Shown here in pieces: positions 18,967 to 34,004 of a stretch of DNA of 64,000 bases. A program made the position numbers and the translations under genes. Every line of letters begins with the position of its first letter. Positions within the stretch are counted from its first letter, which is position 1. The stretch comes from JABCYV01 sp963729325 (GTDB lineage: Bacteria > Acidobacteriota > Terriglobia > Terriglobales > Acidobacteriaceae): NCBI GenBank assembly GCA_963729325.1, contig CAVSNS010000006.1, forward strand, positions 1 to 64,000, read 5' to 3'. A model generated the notes under the pieces. The model did no database searches, was not told where the DNA came from, and saw nothing but the letters and a program-made list of their open reading frames with translations.

Positions 18967-19359
18967 CTACGCTGCTGAGTGTCGAAGATCGCTGCCCTTC
19001 TGTAGCCAGTGCATTTGAGGGTCAGCTTGCGTGAGCAGCGCCATCGCCTCTTGTAGCGAGGCGAATTCAAATTGGAAGGTTCCCCCCGCGCATTTCAGTT
19101 GATGCCGCACGAAAGCGGAGGGGTTAAACAGTTTCAGCTGGATGTCATTTTCACGAGCCCATCTCTGGAGGAATGCCAGCACCGCCAGTCCGGTGTTTTC
19201 GGTGTAGTTGACTTCCGAGAGGTCGATGATGATGACGTGGGCATGGGTATATGAGGTAACGGTTTCCCGTAGCCTGGTGGCCTCATCGCTTCGAGCAATA
19301 CTGCCTTCGCATTCGACGACCGCCATGTCACCGATCGTGTCCGTGTACATATTTAGCAT
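18967..19359 (-). CDS. STAS-domain protein (anti-sigma factor antagonist type)
   Basis: About 130 residues when started at ATG 19359, which follows GGGAGGAG; the longer frame to 19554 has no such signal. A single STAS domain covers the protein: VVECEGSIARSDEATRLRET, IIIDLSEVNYTENTGLAVL and FNPSAFVRHQLKCAGG. In SpoIIAA-like proteins the loop DSSG carries the phosphorylated Ser; here it reads ENTG, leaving Thr as the only possible acceptor. No kinase or phosphatase partner of the RsbW/SpoIIE kind is adjacent. Confidence 0.8.
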   Translation of the reverse strand: MLNMYTDTIGDMAVVECEGSIARSDEATRLRETVTSYTHAHVIIIDLSEVNYTENTGLAVLAFLQRWARENDIQLKLFNPSAFVRHQLKCAGGTFQFEFASLQEAMALLTQADPQMHWLQKGSDLRHSAA

Positions 19360-19957
19360 GACTCCTCCCGGACTCTCAGCAGGTTGGTTGAGCAAATGAG
19401 ATGCCATGCTCATCCTCTTGTGTTTGCCGTCCGGGATGCCGGAACGAATTTCAAAACTAGGAAGATTTTGGGGAAAAATCGAGAAATTCTGCGCTACGGG
19501 TAAAACTGTAGCCGCTCTGCACACGGGGCTATTCTTGCCCATCAAAAAGGGCAAAATTCCAACACGACCGGTGGAACGAACTGCGGATGTCCAAAAAAGT
19601 TCAACGCCATGCCCAATCGGCGGAGCCAGGTCGCCTACAGTGCGTAATCAGGCTTTCTACAGCGAATACTGTATTCCATGCCGCCCTACGTCATCCCTAC
19701 TATCTAACCATCCGAACATGTTACCCATTCGCCCCGGTATCCTCTCCCCAGGATGCGCGGGGCTTCTTAATTTTGCGCGTGATCTCGCATGCGATGAGGT
19801 TGTAGTCCCCCGCAAGAGCGAAAAATGATCCCCCGATAGTCACCCCTCCGACATTACGGACGTAATAGGAAGTGTCGTTTGCGACACATACCCGGCCACA
19901 GAAACGATCTAACATTTAAGTTGGCTCTCCCAGAACTCGAAACTAGAAACCGAAACG
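19360..19957. other. Non-coding stretch between STAS and kinase genes
   Basis: About 600 bp upstream of both divergent genes. Reading frames here are short and without family features. It presumably holds both promoters; I could not pick a convincing -35/-10 pair. Confidence 0.35.
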
Positions 19958-21445
19958 ATGACTACGCGGGTAGGTACACGCCTGGGCCGATATGAGATCG
20001 ACGCCGAAATTGGACGCGGCGCCATGGGCATTGTGTGCCGCGCCCGCGACCCTAAGATCGATCGGATAGTCGCCATCAAGACAATCTCGTTGATCGGACT
20101 GGATCCTGAAGAAGAAGCCGAGTATCGGGAGCGGTTCTTTACAGAAGCCCAGGCGGCAGGGCGGTTGTCGCACCCCGGCATCGTCACCGTGTTCGATGTA
20201 GGCGAGGAGACGGAAACTCGCTCCCCTTACATCGTTATGGAATACGTAACCGGGCAGTCGCTGCACACCTTGCTCTCCGGGGAAAACAAAAAGCTGCCCC
20301 TCAAACCGGCGCTCGAACTCGCACAAGAGCTGGCTGAGGCTCTCGATTACGCTCACTCTCAAGGCGTCGTGCATCGCGACATCAAGCCTGCCAACATACT
20401 TCTGACGGCTAGCGGCAAGGCTAAAATCGCCGATTTTGGGATTGCGAAATTGAATCAGGCGCACATGACTCTTCCGGGTCAGGTCCTGGGCAGCCCGGCC
20501 TTCATGGCTCCGGAACAGTTGCGCGGAGAAGGCGTAGATGCTCGTTCCGACTTGTTTTCCCTGGGCGTGATTCTATACACCATGCTCACGGGCCACAGGC
20601 CTTTTCAGGGCAACAGCGCGACGACGGTTTGTTTCAAAGTAGTCCACCACGAGCCGGTTTCAGTGACGGCGTTCGATTCGGACTTTCCGCCGGAACTTGC
20701 GCAGATGGTCGCGCGCGCCATGGCAAAGAATCCCGCCGAGCGTTACCAGACCGGCCTCGAAATGGCTCTTGCCATCGAGAAATTGCGACAAAACACAGCT
20801 TTGTCCGGCACTCAGAAAAACTTGCAGGGCGCCGTTCCTGGCCGCGGGATTCTCCGTCCTCGGAAGCGGTTGCGACTCTCCCCGGCAGAGGTGACGCGAT
20901 GGTTGCGGGCGCCATGGAGCGTTTTTGCGCCGGTTTTTGTCCTGATTGCGGGGATCGTGTTTTTCTTTGCGTCACGTACGATTGTTACGGTAGCGCCGCC
21001 GGTCACCACAACGCTCACTCCACCGGTCACCACAACGCTCACTCCACCGGTGACCACGAACGCTCTGGCTGCACCTGCCGTGTCCCCACGGCCTCGACAT
21101 CAGCTAGCCAAGAGCCCAGAGACTACAAAGCTGCGGATAGAAGTTACCCACGATTTCGCCAAGGCCGAGATTTCAATTTGGTCCGACAGCCGATTGGTTT
21201 ACAGCCAAACCTTGCAAGGCGAAAAGAAGACTCATGGGCTTGTTTTTCGAAGAGTTCAAGGTAATGAATCCGACTCGGTGTGGATTCCCGCGGGTAAGCA
21301 CGAGGTAAGAGTACGTGTCCAATCCGCCTCCGACTTGTACGACCACTCCAAGACCGTCGCGGGAACCTTTGCCGCGAATAGCGAGAACACTCTTCAGATA
21401 ACGAGCGACAAGAAGCACAACTTGTTGCAAGTTGCGCTGCGATGA
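19958..21445 (+). CDS. Membrane-anchored Ser/Thr protein kinase (PknB-like)
   Basis: A 495-residue Hanks-type kinase. The cytosolic kinase domain covers about 10-275: Gly loop IGRGAMGIVCRARD, catalytic Lys in RIVAIKTISL, HRDIKPANILL, DFGIAKL and APEQLRG, all intact. A single transmembrane helix (about WSVFAPVFVLIAGIVFFFAS) follows a basic juxtamembrane stretch. A Pro/Thr stalk made of TPPVTTTL repeats and a 110-residue extracytoplasmic beta domain close the protein. It should sense an envelope signal and phosphorylate cytosolic targets. No phosphatase is adjacent. Confidence 0.92.
   Translation: MTTRVGTRLGRYEIDAEIGRGAMGIVCRARDPKIDRIVAIKTISLIGLDPEEEAEYRERFFTEAQAAGRLSHPGIVTVFDVGEETETRSPYIVMEYVTGQSLHTLLSGENKKLPLKPALELAQELAEALDYAHSQGVVHRDIKPANILLTASGKAKIADFGIAKLNQAHMTLPGQVLGSPAFMAPEQLRGEGVDARSDLFSLGVILYTMLTGHRPFQGNSATTVCFKVVHHEPVSVTAFDSDFPPELAQMVARAMAKNPAERYQTGLEMALAIEKLRQNTALSGTQKNLQGAVPGRGILRPRKRLRLSPAEVTRWLRAPWSVFAPVFVLIAGIVFFFASRTIVTVAPPVTTTLTPPVTTTLTPPVTTNALAAPAVSPRPRHQLAKSPETTKLRIEVTHDFAKAEISIWSDSRLVYSQTLQGEKKTHGLVFRRVQGNESDSVWIPAGKHEVRVRVQSASDLYDHSKTVAGTFAANSENTLQITSDKKHNLLQVALR
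20999..21067 (+). repeat. 24-bp in-frame tandem repeat encoding TPPVTTTL
   Basis: Two exact 24-bp copies (20999-21022 and 21023-21046) and a third diverged partial copy encode the Thr/Pro stalk of the kinase just outside the membrane. The exactness suggests recent slippage and possible length variation between strains. Confidence 0.85.
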
Positions 21446-21707
21446 TTGTGTCGCGTTGAGGCAGAGCGTGAGGTGTCGCTTCCCCTCGCAGGTATCTCTT
21501 TTCCTGCGGCATGTTTTCGCGAAAAGCCGCCAGCGTTCGAATATGGGCATGTTTCAACACTAATCAGCGCCTGATCAATTTCTGGCGAATCCTGCATCCT
21601 TCCTCAGAGTGAGAACGTTGCGGGGGCTTTTTCCTTCTAATCCCCGGCGGGAAGCAAACAACTCTTCAACCGCCGCTTTCATCTGACCATCCCTGTAAGG
21701 AGCAGCT

Positions 21708-21863
21708 ATGAGCATCTGGACAATACTGTTCGTAATTCTGTTGATTGCCTGGATTGGTGGTTTCACTGTGTTCCACGTGGCCGGTGGACTCATTCACCTG
21801 TTACTCGTATTCGCCGTGATCTCTCTAATCTTGCATTTCGTGATGGGGGCTCGAACAGCGTAG
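21708..21863 (+). CDS. lmo0937-family small membrane protein (copy 1)
   Basis: A 51-residue protein with two short hydrophobic helices (IWTILFVILLIAWIGGF and LIHLLLVFAVISLILHFVM) separated by HVAGG. TAAGGAG precedes the ATG at a normal distance. The family is widespread in Bacteria as tiny membrane proteins of unknown function, often near stress genes. A paralogue lies at 37264. Confidence 0.8.
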   Translation: MSIWTILFVILLIAWIGGFTVFHVAGGLIHLLLVFAVISLILHFVMGARTA

Positions 21864-21979
21864 ACTGTGTCGTCGGTTTTTGATTCACGATGAGCGCCGC
21901 TCAATCCAACGCTGCTCACAGCCGCAAGCCAACCCCGAGTAAGAGTAATCTTTGGATGAGCCGGACAGGAGAAAGCCCA

Positions 21980-23138
21980 ATGCACATGATTCCCAAAGTT
22001 CGTTCCGTGTTATTCGCGCTTGTGATTCTGGTCGTCTCAGCTGGATCGCTCGCCCAGATCGGCGTCTCCGTAACGTTTGGTCCGCCTGCCCTGCCGGTCT
22101 ACGAGCAGCCGCTTTGCCCGGGCGAGGGTTACATCTGGACGCCTGGCTACTGGGCCTACGACTACGATATCGGCGATTATTACTGGGTGCCTGGTACGTG
22201 GGTGTTGGCACCGGAGGTCGGTTTCCTTTGGACCCCGGGATACTGGGGTTGGGGTGGCGAAGCCTTTCTTTTCCACGAAGGATATTGGGGGCCGGTGGTA
22301 GGTTTCTATGGCGGAATCGTTTACGGCTTCGGTTACTTCGGCCGCGGATATGAAGGCGGGCGTTGGGAGCATGGACAGTTTTATTACAACCGCTCAGTGA
22401 ACAACGTAAATATCACTAATATTCACAACGTGTACAACACAACCGTGGTCAACAATACCACCACGATCAACCGCGTCAGCTACAACGGCGGCAACGGTGG
22501 AGTGAATGCGCGTCCGACACCGGAAGAGGAAGCTGCCACCCGGCAGAGACACATTCCACCCGTAGCGGCTCAAACTCAACATGTGCAGGCTGCGCGCGGG
22601 AACCCCGAGCTAAGAGCGTCCGCGAACCACGGCAAACCGCCAGTCGCTGCGACGCAGAAACCGGGAGCGTTCAGCGGCCGCGAAGTCGTACCGGCCAAAC
22701 AGGCGGGAGCGCCTTATAATCCTCCGGCCAATCGCGCCGCAACTGAGGCGCGCGCCAATACGCGTCCGGAAAGCAACGTTCCGCGTCCGGAAAATAACGT
22801 TCCACGGCCCGGCACGTGCAATGCCCACGCCAGAGATCTCTCTCCGCATACGATGGCCACTCCTCCTAACACGGGGAATCCTGAAACTGGACCAGAAATA
22901 CCAGCAACAGCAGCAAAAGCTGATCGCCAAGCAGAATCAGGAACACCAAAAACTCCAGCAGCAGCAGGAGAAGGAGCACCAGCAAATGCAGCAGCGGAAC
23001 GCTAATGAAGCCAGAACGCAGCAGCTGGAGCAGCGGCATCAGCAACAGACGCAGCAATTGGAGCAAAGACACACGCAGCAGCAGGAGAAGTTGCAAACAA
23101 GACAGCAGCCGCCTCCGCCTCGGCCGCCTAAAAAGTAG
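21980..23138 (+). pseudogene. YXWGXW-repeat protein, frameshifted near 22883
   Basis: A secreted protein: a signal peptide (SVLFALVILVVSAGSLAQ) precedes four WTPGYW/YWVPGTW/YWGW-type repeats typical of the YXWGXW family, then an Asn/Thr-rich segment (VNNVNITNIHNVYNTT). The first frame runs on to 23005 in nonsense. The expected Gln-rich coiled tail (KLDQKYQQQQQKL to PRPPKK) is in another frame ending at 23138. Dropping one G at about 22883 joins them (NP-KLDQKY). AGGAG precedes ATG 21980. Terminal role unknown; probably envelope-associated. The shift may be an assembly error. Confidence 0.8.
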
Positions 23139-23156
23139 TATTGCTTGGCACGGGTT

Positions 23157-23198
23157 GACGCTGCGAGGCCAAAACCTCGCAGCGTCTTTCTTTTTTCT
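23157..23198 (+). terminator. Rho-independent terminator after the YXWGXW gene
   Basis: A perfect 12-bp stem GACGCTGCGAGG / CCTCGCAGCGTC with a 6-base loop, followed by TTTCTTTTTT. It lies 18 bp after the stop codon at 23138, supporting that frame as the true gene end. Confidence 0.95.
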
Positions 23199-23331
23199 CG
23201 ACCATATTCCGAAATCCGAGAGATCGACTCCTCAGCTTTTATCCTCTGTAAGTGAGGTTTTCCCTTTCCTGTTTTAAGGTGATTTCCCGCCGCGCCGCTG
23301 CATCTTAGCAATCGGAACGAGAAGGAGCACT

Positions 23332-24117
23332 GTGGCAACGCGAATGTCGGCCGGTATCAGCCAGCCTCCTCCAATCGAGGTTGCAACACCATTGCGAGCG
23401 GGCGAACGGACCGATCCCAGCGGTCGGCCAATCAAGAACCACATACTGCTGTCGATTCCAGACGAAGAATACAACCTGCTTCGGCCGCATCTGGAATTCG
23501 TTGATCTAGAAAACCATCTGGTCCTGCAGGAGCCGAGAGGTCGAATTGAGTACGGTTACTTCCTCAATCAAGGCATGGTCTCACTAGTCGTTGCCACCAT
23601 CGATGGCAGAAGCGTTGAAGTCGGCCTCGTCGGCAGGGAAGGCATCGTAGGCGCATTGTTGACCGTCGGGTTGGATCAGAGTCCTTATCGCGCCGTGGTA
23701 CAGATCAGCGGAGAAGGTGTGCGTTTGAGGGCTCGGATGTTGAAGAGCACTCTCGCATCAGCTCCCAACCTCCACCTGTTACTGAACCGGTATGCTCACA
23801 TGCAAGGTTTGCAGATGGCACAAATTGCCGCCTGCAATCGGCTGCATGACATTGATCAACGGCTCGCGCGATGGCTGCTCATGAGTCAAGACCGTGTCGA
23901 CTCCGAATGGCTGCCCATCACCCACGATTTTCTGGCCACGATGTTGGGAACCGGGCGCCCCACGGTGAGCCTGGCAGCCGGTCTCCTGCAGCGAAAAGGT
24001 CTGATCCAATATATGCGCGGGGCGGTTAGAGTTGTGGACCGGAAAGGTCTGGAGAATGCCGCCTGCGAATGCTACGGCGTGGTTCAACAGTACAATGGCG
24101 CCCTGGGCTTGAAGTAG
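23332..24117 (+). CDS. Crp/Fnr-family transcriptional regulator (tandem copy 1)
   Basis: A 261-residue protein from GTG 23332, with AAGGAG upstream. The cyclic-nucleotide-binding-like barrel covers about 45-155 (LRPHLEFVDLE; SVEVGLVGREGIVGALL). The helical dimer region is LNRYAHMQGLQMAQIAACNRLHDIDQRLARWLLMS in shorter pieces, and the C-terminal helix-turn-helix contains FLATMLGTGRPTVSLAAGLL. The cAMP-binding Arg/Ser pair of Crp is not evident, so the ligand is unknown. A close paralogue follows at once (24216). Confidence 0.9.
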   Translation: MATRMSAGISQPPPIEVATPLRAGERTDPSGRPIKNHILLSIPDEEYNLLRPHLEFVDLENHLVLQEPRGRIEYGYFLNQGMVSLVVATIDGRSVEVGLVGREGIVGALLTVGLDQSPYRAVVQISGEGVRLRARMLKSTLASAPNLHLLLNRYAHMQGLQMAQIAACNRLHDIDQRLARWLLMSQDRVDSEWLPITHDFLATMLGTGRPTVSLAAGLLQRKGLIQYMRGAVRVVDRKGLENAACECYGVVQQYNGALGLK

Positions 24118-24215
24118 TACTCCCTCCGTCTGCTGTCGAACAGACAATCTCCCGCGCTATCAATAGCCTACACGCACTGTCCCACAATTCCTCTGTACCC
24201 ATTTTAGGAGCCTTA

Positions 24216-24998
24216 GTGGCTGAAACCTTTGGGGTTAAGAAGAAGGGAAGGCCGGACAAGCCTTCTGCGTTGGGCGTTTCGCGAACGGATCGTGACGGCA
24301 AACCGATCAGGAACGTCATTCTGCAGGTTATCCCGGACCGCGAGTACATATCTTTAAGGCCACACCTGGAGTTCGTGGAACTTGCCCAGCAGCGGATTCT
24401 GCACGAACCCGGCGAGAAGATTGAATTCGCGTATTTTCTAAATGCAGGTATGGCCTCTCTGGTCGTCCTCACCCGAGATGGCAGAAGCGTTGAAGTGGCG
24501 ATCGTGGGTAAAGAGGGTGTCGTGGGCACCCCGCTCGCGGTCGGCATGGATCGCGACCCTTATCGCGCCATCATTCAAATATCTGGCAGCGGCTTCCGAG
24601 TCAAATCCGAATTGCTCGAAGAGACGCTGCGCTATGCTCCGGAACTGCAGTTAGTGTTGAACCGCTACGTGCTCGTGCAAGGACTACAGGTTGCGCAAAT
24701 TGCTGCCTGCAATCGCCTCCACGAGATTGAGCAGCGGCTGGCGCGTTGGCTGCTCATGTGCCAGGACCGGGTTGACTCTGAGTTACTTCCGGTTACCCAT
24801 GAATTTCTGGCGCAGATGCTAGGCACGGGACGCCCAAGCGTGAGCTTGGCAGCCGGCATTCTACAGCGGGCTGGAACCATCGAAAATCTCCGTGGGACGG
24901 TAAGAATTCTCAACCGCAAGGACCTTGAAGGGGCCGCATGCGAGTGCTATCGGGCCATGCAGCGCTTCAACAGCGGGATGCCTCGTAAACCCTTGTAG
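24216..24998 (+). CDS. Crp/Fnr-family transcriptional regulator (tandem copy 2)
   Basis: A 260-residue paralogue of the preceding gene, similar over its whole length (for example SVEVAIVGKEGVVGTPLAVG and FLAQMLGTGRPSVSLAAGIL). GTG 24216 is taken as start because TTAGGAG lies six bases upstream; the open frame extends back to 24069, inside the first copy. The two lie 98 bp apart, which points to tandem duplication followed by divergence, so they may bind related operators with different inputs. Neither shows an Fnr-type N-terminal Cys cluster. Confidence 0.9.
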   Translation: MAETFGVKKKGRPDKPSALGVSRTDRDGKPIRNVILQVIPDREYISLRPHLEFVELAQQRILHEPGEKIEFAYFLNAGMASLVVLTRDGRSVEVAIVGKEGVVGTPLAVGMDRDPYRAIIQISGSGFRVKSELLEETLRYAPELQLVLNRYVLVQGLQVAQIAACNRLHEIEQRLARWLLMCQDRVDSELLPVTHEFLAQMLGTGRPSVSLAAGILQRAGTIENLRGTVRILNRKDLEGAACECYRAMQRFNSGMPRKPL

Positions 24999-25130
24999 CC
25001 CTGCGTTCGATGCCGAACTGACAGCCCTTCCGGCTGGCTCTATCTTTTCGGTTATAACGCAGTCGGTTGTCCAGAAGATGCCGCGCGGTGATCATTCGCA
25101 TTCTTTTGTACTGGTCGGAGGAGATCGGCT

Positions 25131-25349
25131 GTGTCTGAGCAACAAGAGACCTGGGTGGAACTCTATCGGCGCGCCCTACTGGAGCTTGACCCCAGCAGAT
25201 TACCGACTAGGGTGCAGGAAGCTCGGGAGGCGATTGAGCGACGTCTTAAGGAACTGACGCCCAGCAACGGGAATCAAACTCAGCTGCGAGCATTAGCTGA
25301 CGCGCTGCAGAATCTGCGAGTACTGTCCAGAAGCGAGATGGGCAAATGA
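25131..25349 (+). CDS. Small helical orphan protein (W-x-ELY family, copy 2)
   Basis: A 72-residue protein from GTG 25131, with GGAGGAG at good spacing. The pattern is TWVELYRRALLELDPSRL, then RVQEAREAIERRLKEL, then QLRALADALQNLRVL. It matches the spacing of the protein at 16588. Function unknown; the helices suggest a small dimeric or partner-binding protein. It follows the Crp/Fnr pair. Confidence 0.65.
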   Translation: MSEQQETWVELYRRALLELDPSRLPTRVQEAREAIERRLKELTPSNGNQTQLRALADALQNLRVLSRSEMGK

Positions 25350-25402
25350 GCCGCGGTGCGGAGCGGCAGATCACCCTGCAATCATGCGGAGGCCACGAAT
25401 GA

Positions 25403-25696
25403 AAGCGGATATTTCCAGGTTCCGTAGGTTTTCATCTCGCAGATCACCTCATCTCCATCTACCCCGAGTGGCAGGCGGAATACCAAGCTGCGATTTCCGA
25501 ACTTGAGCTGAACAGGCTATTCGATCGCGTGGCGGAGGCTGAGGTTACGATTTTCAATCGCCTTCAGGTCTTGGCCGGGAAGAGTTCGGCAATGGCAGAA
25601 CGTCAGGCCATCAAAGACGCGGTCGCGGCGTTGCGAGTAATCAAACGGGATCGCCTAGCCTTGCCAGATTGGGAATCCGGATCAGGCGGCTCGTAG
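25403..25696 (+). pseudogene. Third W-x-ELY-family frame without a usable start
   Basis: The frame after the stop at 25400 encodes YPEWQAEYQAAISELEL, RVAEAEVTIFNRLQVLA, then ERQAIKDAVAALRVIKRD, clearly the same helix pattern as the proteins at 16588 and 25131. No ATG, GTG or TTG precedes the conserved part in this frame; an ATG at 25399 is one frame away. Either a single-base shift near the start hides it, or the gene has lost its start. Its 3' end overlaps the end of the convergent receiver gene (25682). Confidence 0.5.
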
Positions 25697-26050
25697 CAAG
25701 TCATCTGCCTGATGGATTAGTGTGTTCACACTGTCCGCTTTTGAGATTACCGCAGTGACACCTGCAGAGGATGCACGCCGCTCGAGAACTTCACTGTGAT
25801 AGAGCGTAAACAGGATAATCGGAACTGTCGGCATCATGTGCCTAAGTACCGGCGCCGCTTCTAATCCGTTCATCACCGGCATCGACAGATCCAATACGAT
25901 TAGATCAGGCTTTAAGTCTTGCGCTTTATCGATCGCATCCTGCCCGTTCACTGCCTCTCCGCATACTTCCCAACCTGGCTGCTCAAACGCTGCTCGCAGC
26001 ATTCGCCGAATGACCGCGTTATCATCAACGAGGAGTATGCACTTCGGCAT
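25682..26050 (-). CDS. Single-domain response regulator
   Basis: A 122-residue receiver domain started at ATG 26050 (MPKCILLVDDN); the longer frame to 26086 is less likely. The phospho-acceptor is Asp in LIVLDLSMPVMNG, the acid pair is LVDDN, and the switch Thr is in ILFTLYH. The conserved Lys is in VISKADS. No output domain is present, so it would act by protein contact. It is convergent with the degenerate small gene at 25403. Confidence 0.9.
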   Translation of the reverse strand: MPKCILLVDDNAVIRRMLRAAFEQPGWEVCGEAVNGQDAIDKAQDLKPDLIVLDLSMPVMNGLEAAPVLRHMMPTVPIILFTLYHSEVLERRASSAGVTAVISKADSVNTLIHQADDLLRAA

Positions 26051-26421
26051 GGCACGTTCCGTGACAAACAAACAATCCACTATCACCTTCTAGTCTAAAG
26101 CGTGTGCCCAAGGCCATCGGGTCAAAGGTGTACTATTCGCGGCTATGAACCCTTAGCGTCGAAACCTTTGCGTCCGCAGCGTTTGGCGTCAAACACTGCG
26201 GTTCTCCTTGGGATTGCCTGTCGCATCGGCCGGAAACCAGGCGTATTCGGCGTTTTCCGATGGTTCCCGCGACAACTTCTCCGTGCCGCCATGCCATCAA
26301 ACTGACGGGCAGTTCGTATACTGCCAGTCTATAGACGGTGCATCTCGTGCCAATTCAAAAATGGCACGTTTCCAGCGACCAAGCAGAAAAGTTTCAGATC
26401 ATACGTTCCGATTCGATTGTT

Positions 26422-26451
26422 GTTCTGATACTCGAAGTTCTGATACTCGAA
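26422..26451 (+). repeat. Exact 15-bp tandem duplication
   Basis: GTTCTGATACTCGAA occurs twice without a gap in the about 510-bp region between 26051 and 26562, which otherwise shows no gene. It could be a duplicated binding site or plain slippage. Confidence 0.8.
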
Positions 26452-26484
26452 ACTGGCAGATGAAAATCAGAGAAGGGAAAGAAA

Positions 26485-26517
26485 AGAGGGAAGGGCTGTT
26501 CGCCCTTCCCTCTGCGA
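26485..26517 (-). terminator. 12-bp hairpin, terminator-like on the minus strand
   Basis: AGAGGGAAGGGC and GCCCTTCCCTCT form a perfect stem with a 5-base loop. On the minus strand it is followed by TTTTC. No minus-strand gene lies upstream of it, so its purpose is unclear; it might shield the plus-strand gene at 26563 from antisense transcription. Confidence 0.5.
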
Positions 26518-26562
26518 ATTCCTCCTAGGCTGCCCGACTCGGCTTTCGTTTTTGGTTTGCAA

Positions 26563-27415
26563 ATGAGATTAAAAGGGAAGAAACACGAATCAGAAATGCC
26601 CTGTCATTTTGGATCAATTGTCAAAACTCTGAACTCCCAAGGATGTCCGGTCGTCGTGATCAAATCGCTCGATCACTGGCCTGATCTCGGAAGCGACTTG
26701 GATTTGTACACCAGCGCAAATTCTGCAGATGTAATTCGGGTTGTGAGCGAGACCTTCGACGCCCAACTCCATCCTCGCAGTTGGGGAGATCGGCTCGCCA
26801 ACAAGTGGAACTTTATGGTGCCCGGACCACCCGAAGCTGTGGAAGTGCATGTGGGTCGCTTGGGACAGACGGGCGAACATGTTTCCCTGGCCCACGGTCT
26901 GGTGATGCGCGCCAGATCGATACACCTTGAGGCTTATGTTTTCCCAGTAGAAGCCGCTGAAGATCGGCTGATGATCGCTATCCTGCAACGAATTTATCGC
27001 CACTTTTATGCGCGCTTGTGCGACATCGCGGATACCGCTCAACTCATTGATGACGATGGTGTCGAGTTATGCACACCTTCGCTCACTAGCAGAAACCTCA
27101 GGGATATGGGAAGGGGTGGCGACGTACCTCTTGATCGTATCCGACTACGTAGCCCGATACCGTGGGAGAGGGCTTGACCTGCCTGCTTTCGGGCGGACAT
27201 CAGCTAAATTCGGTGGCGATCGCATCAGGTATGGCCGGGGTTTCTTGCGTATTCCAATTCTGCCGCACGCCGCCCGGCTCTACGCTTCAGAGCTGAGAGA
27301 GTTGATTCTAAGTGGGAAACTGAAAGGTAGCCTCAGACTTAGTTTGTTGCCTTGTTTGGCCACCGCGGCAGCTTTGGAATACAAAATCAGCGGAAATGAC
27401 AAGGGTATTTGGTAA
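26563..27415 (+). pseudogene. Nucleotidyltransferase-like protein (NTP_transf_5 type), frameshifted
   Basis: The first part (to about 27066) shows the nucleotidyltransferase hallmark LGSDLDLY within PVVVIKSLDHWPDLGSDLD, then AVEVHVGRLG as the likely third carboxylate strand. The second part continues in another frame (SLAETSGIWEGVATYLL, then FLRIPILPHAARLYASEL) to 27415. One extra T in GAGTTATGCACA at about 27067 separates them. The family (uncharacterised nucleotidyltransferase, Pfam PF14907) has no defined substrate. Expressed just ahead of the giant kinase gene, but with its own spacing of 200 bp. Confidence 0.65.
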
Positions 27416-27459
27416 CGAGGTACACTTCCGCCTGAGCTAAACCGGGCACTACAATCACC

Positions 27460-27486
27460 CTACAGTCCATACAGTAAACACTGTAG
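27460..27486. promoter_or_regulatory. TACAGT/ACTGTA palindromes upstream of the giant kinase
   Basis: TACAGT-AAAC-ACTGTA (27470-27485) is a perfect inverted repeat, and a further CTACAGT at 27460 pairs with the same right arm. A related piece (CTGTAGT) recurs at about 27530. The position, 135 bp before ATG 27621, suits an operator. The cognate regulator is unknown. Confidence 0.4.
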
Positions 27487-27620
27487 AGCTACCCAGCGGC
27501 ATTCATGCTAAAAGTCGTTGTATTCTGCTGTAGTCCATGAACTTTTCTGGCCCATCCTTAATTCGCAATAGAAAAGCCAGACCGATTTGTTAACCGCTTA
27601 GCCGGTCGTTGGAGATAGCC

Positions 27621-33953
<6,333 letters not shown>

Positions 33954-34004
33954 GTCCGGTACGCGGGCGCTGTGTAGCCGCAGTGGGACGGAAGAGGAGA
34001 ATCA

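Noticed and set aside
20999..21067. CRISPR-like short repeat
   Set aside because: In-frame 24-bp repeats without spacers inside a kinase gene; they encode a Thr/Pro stalk.
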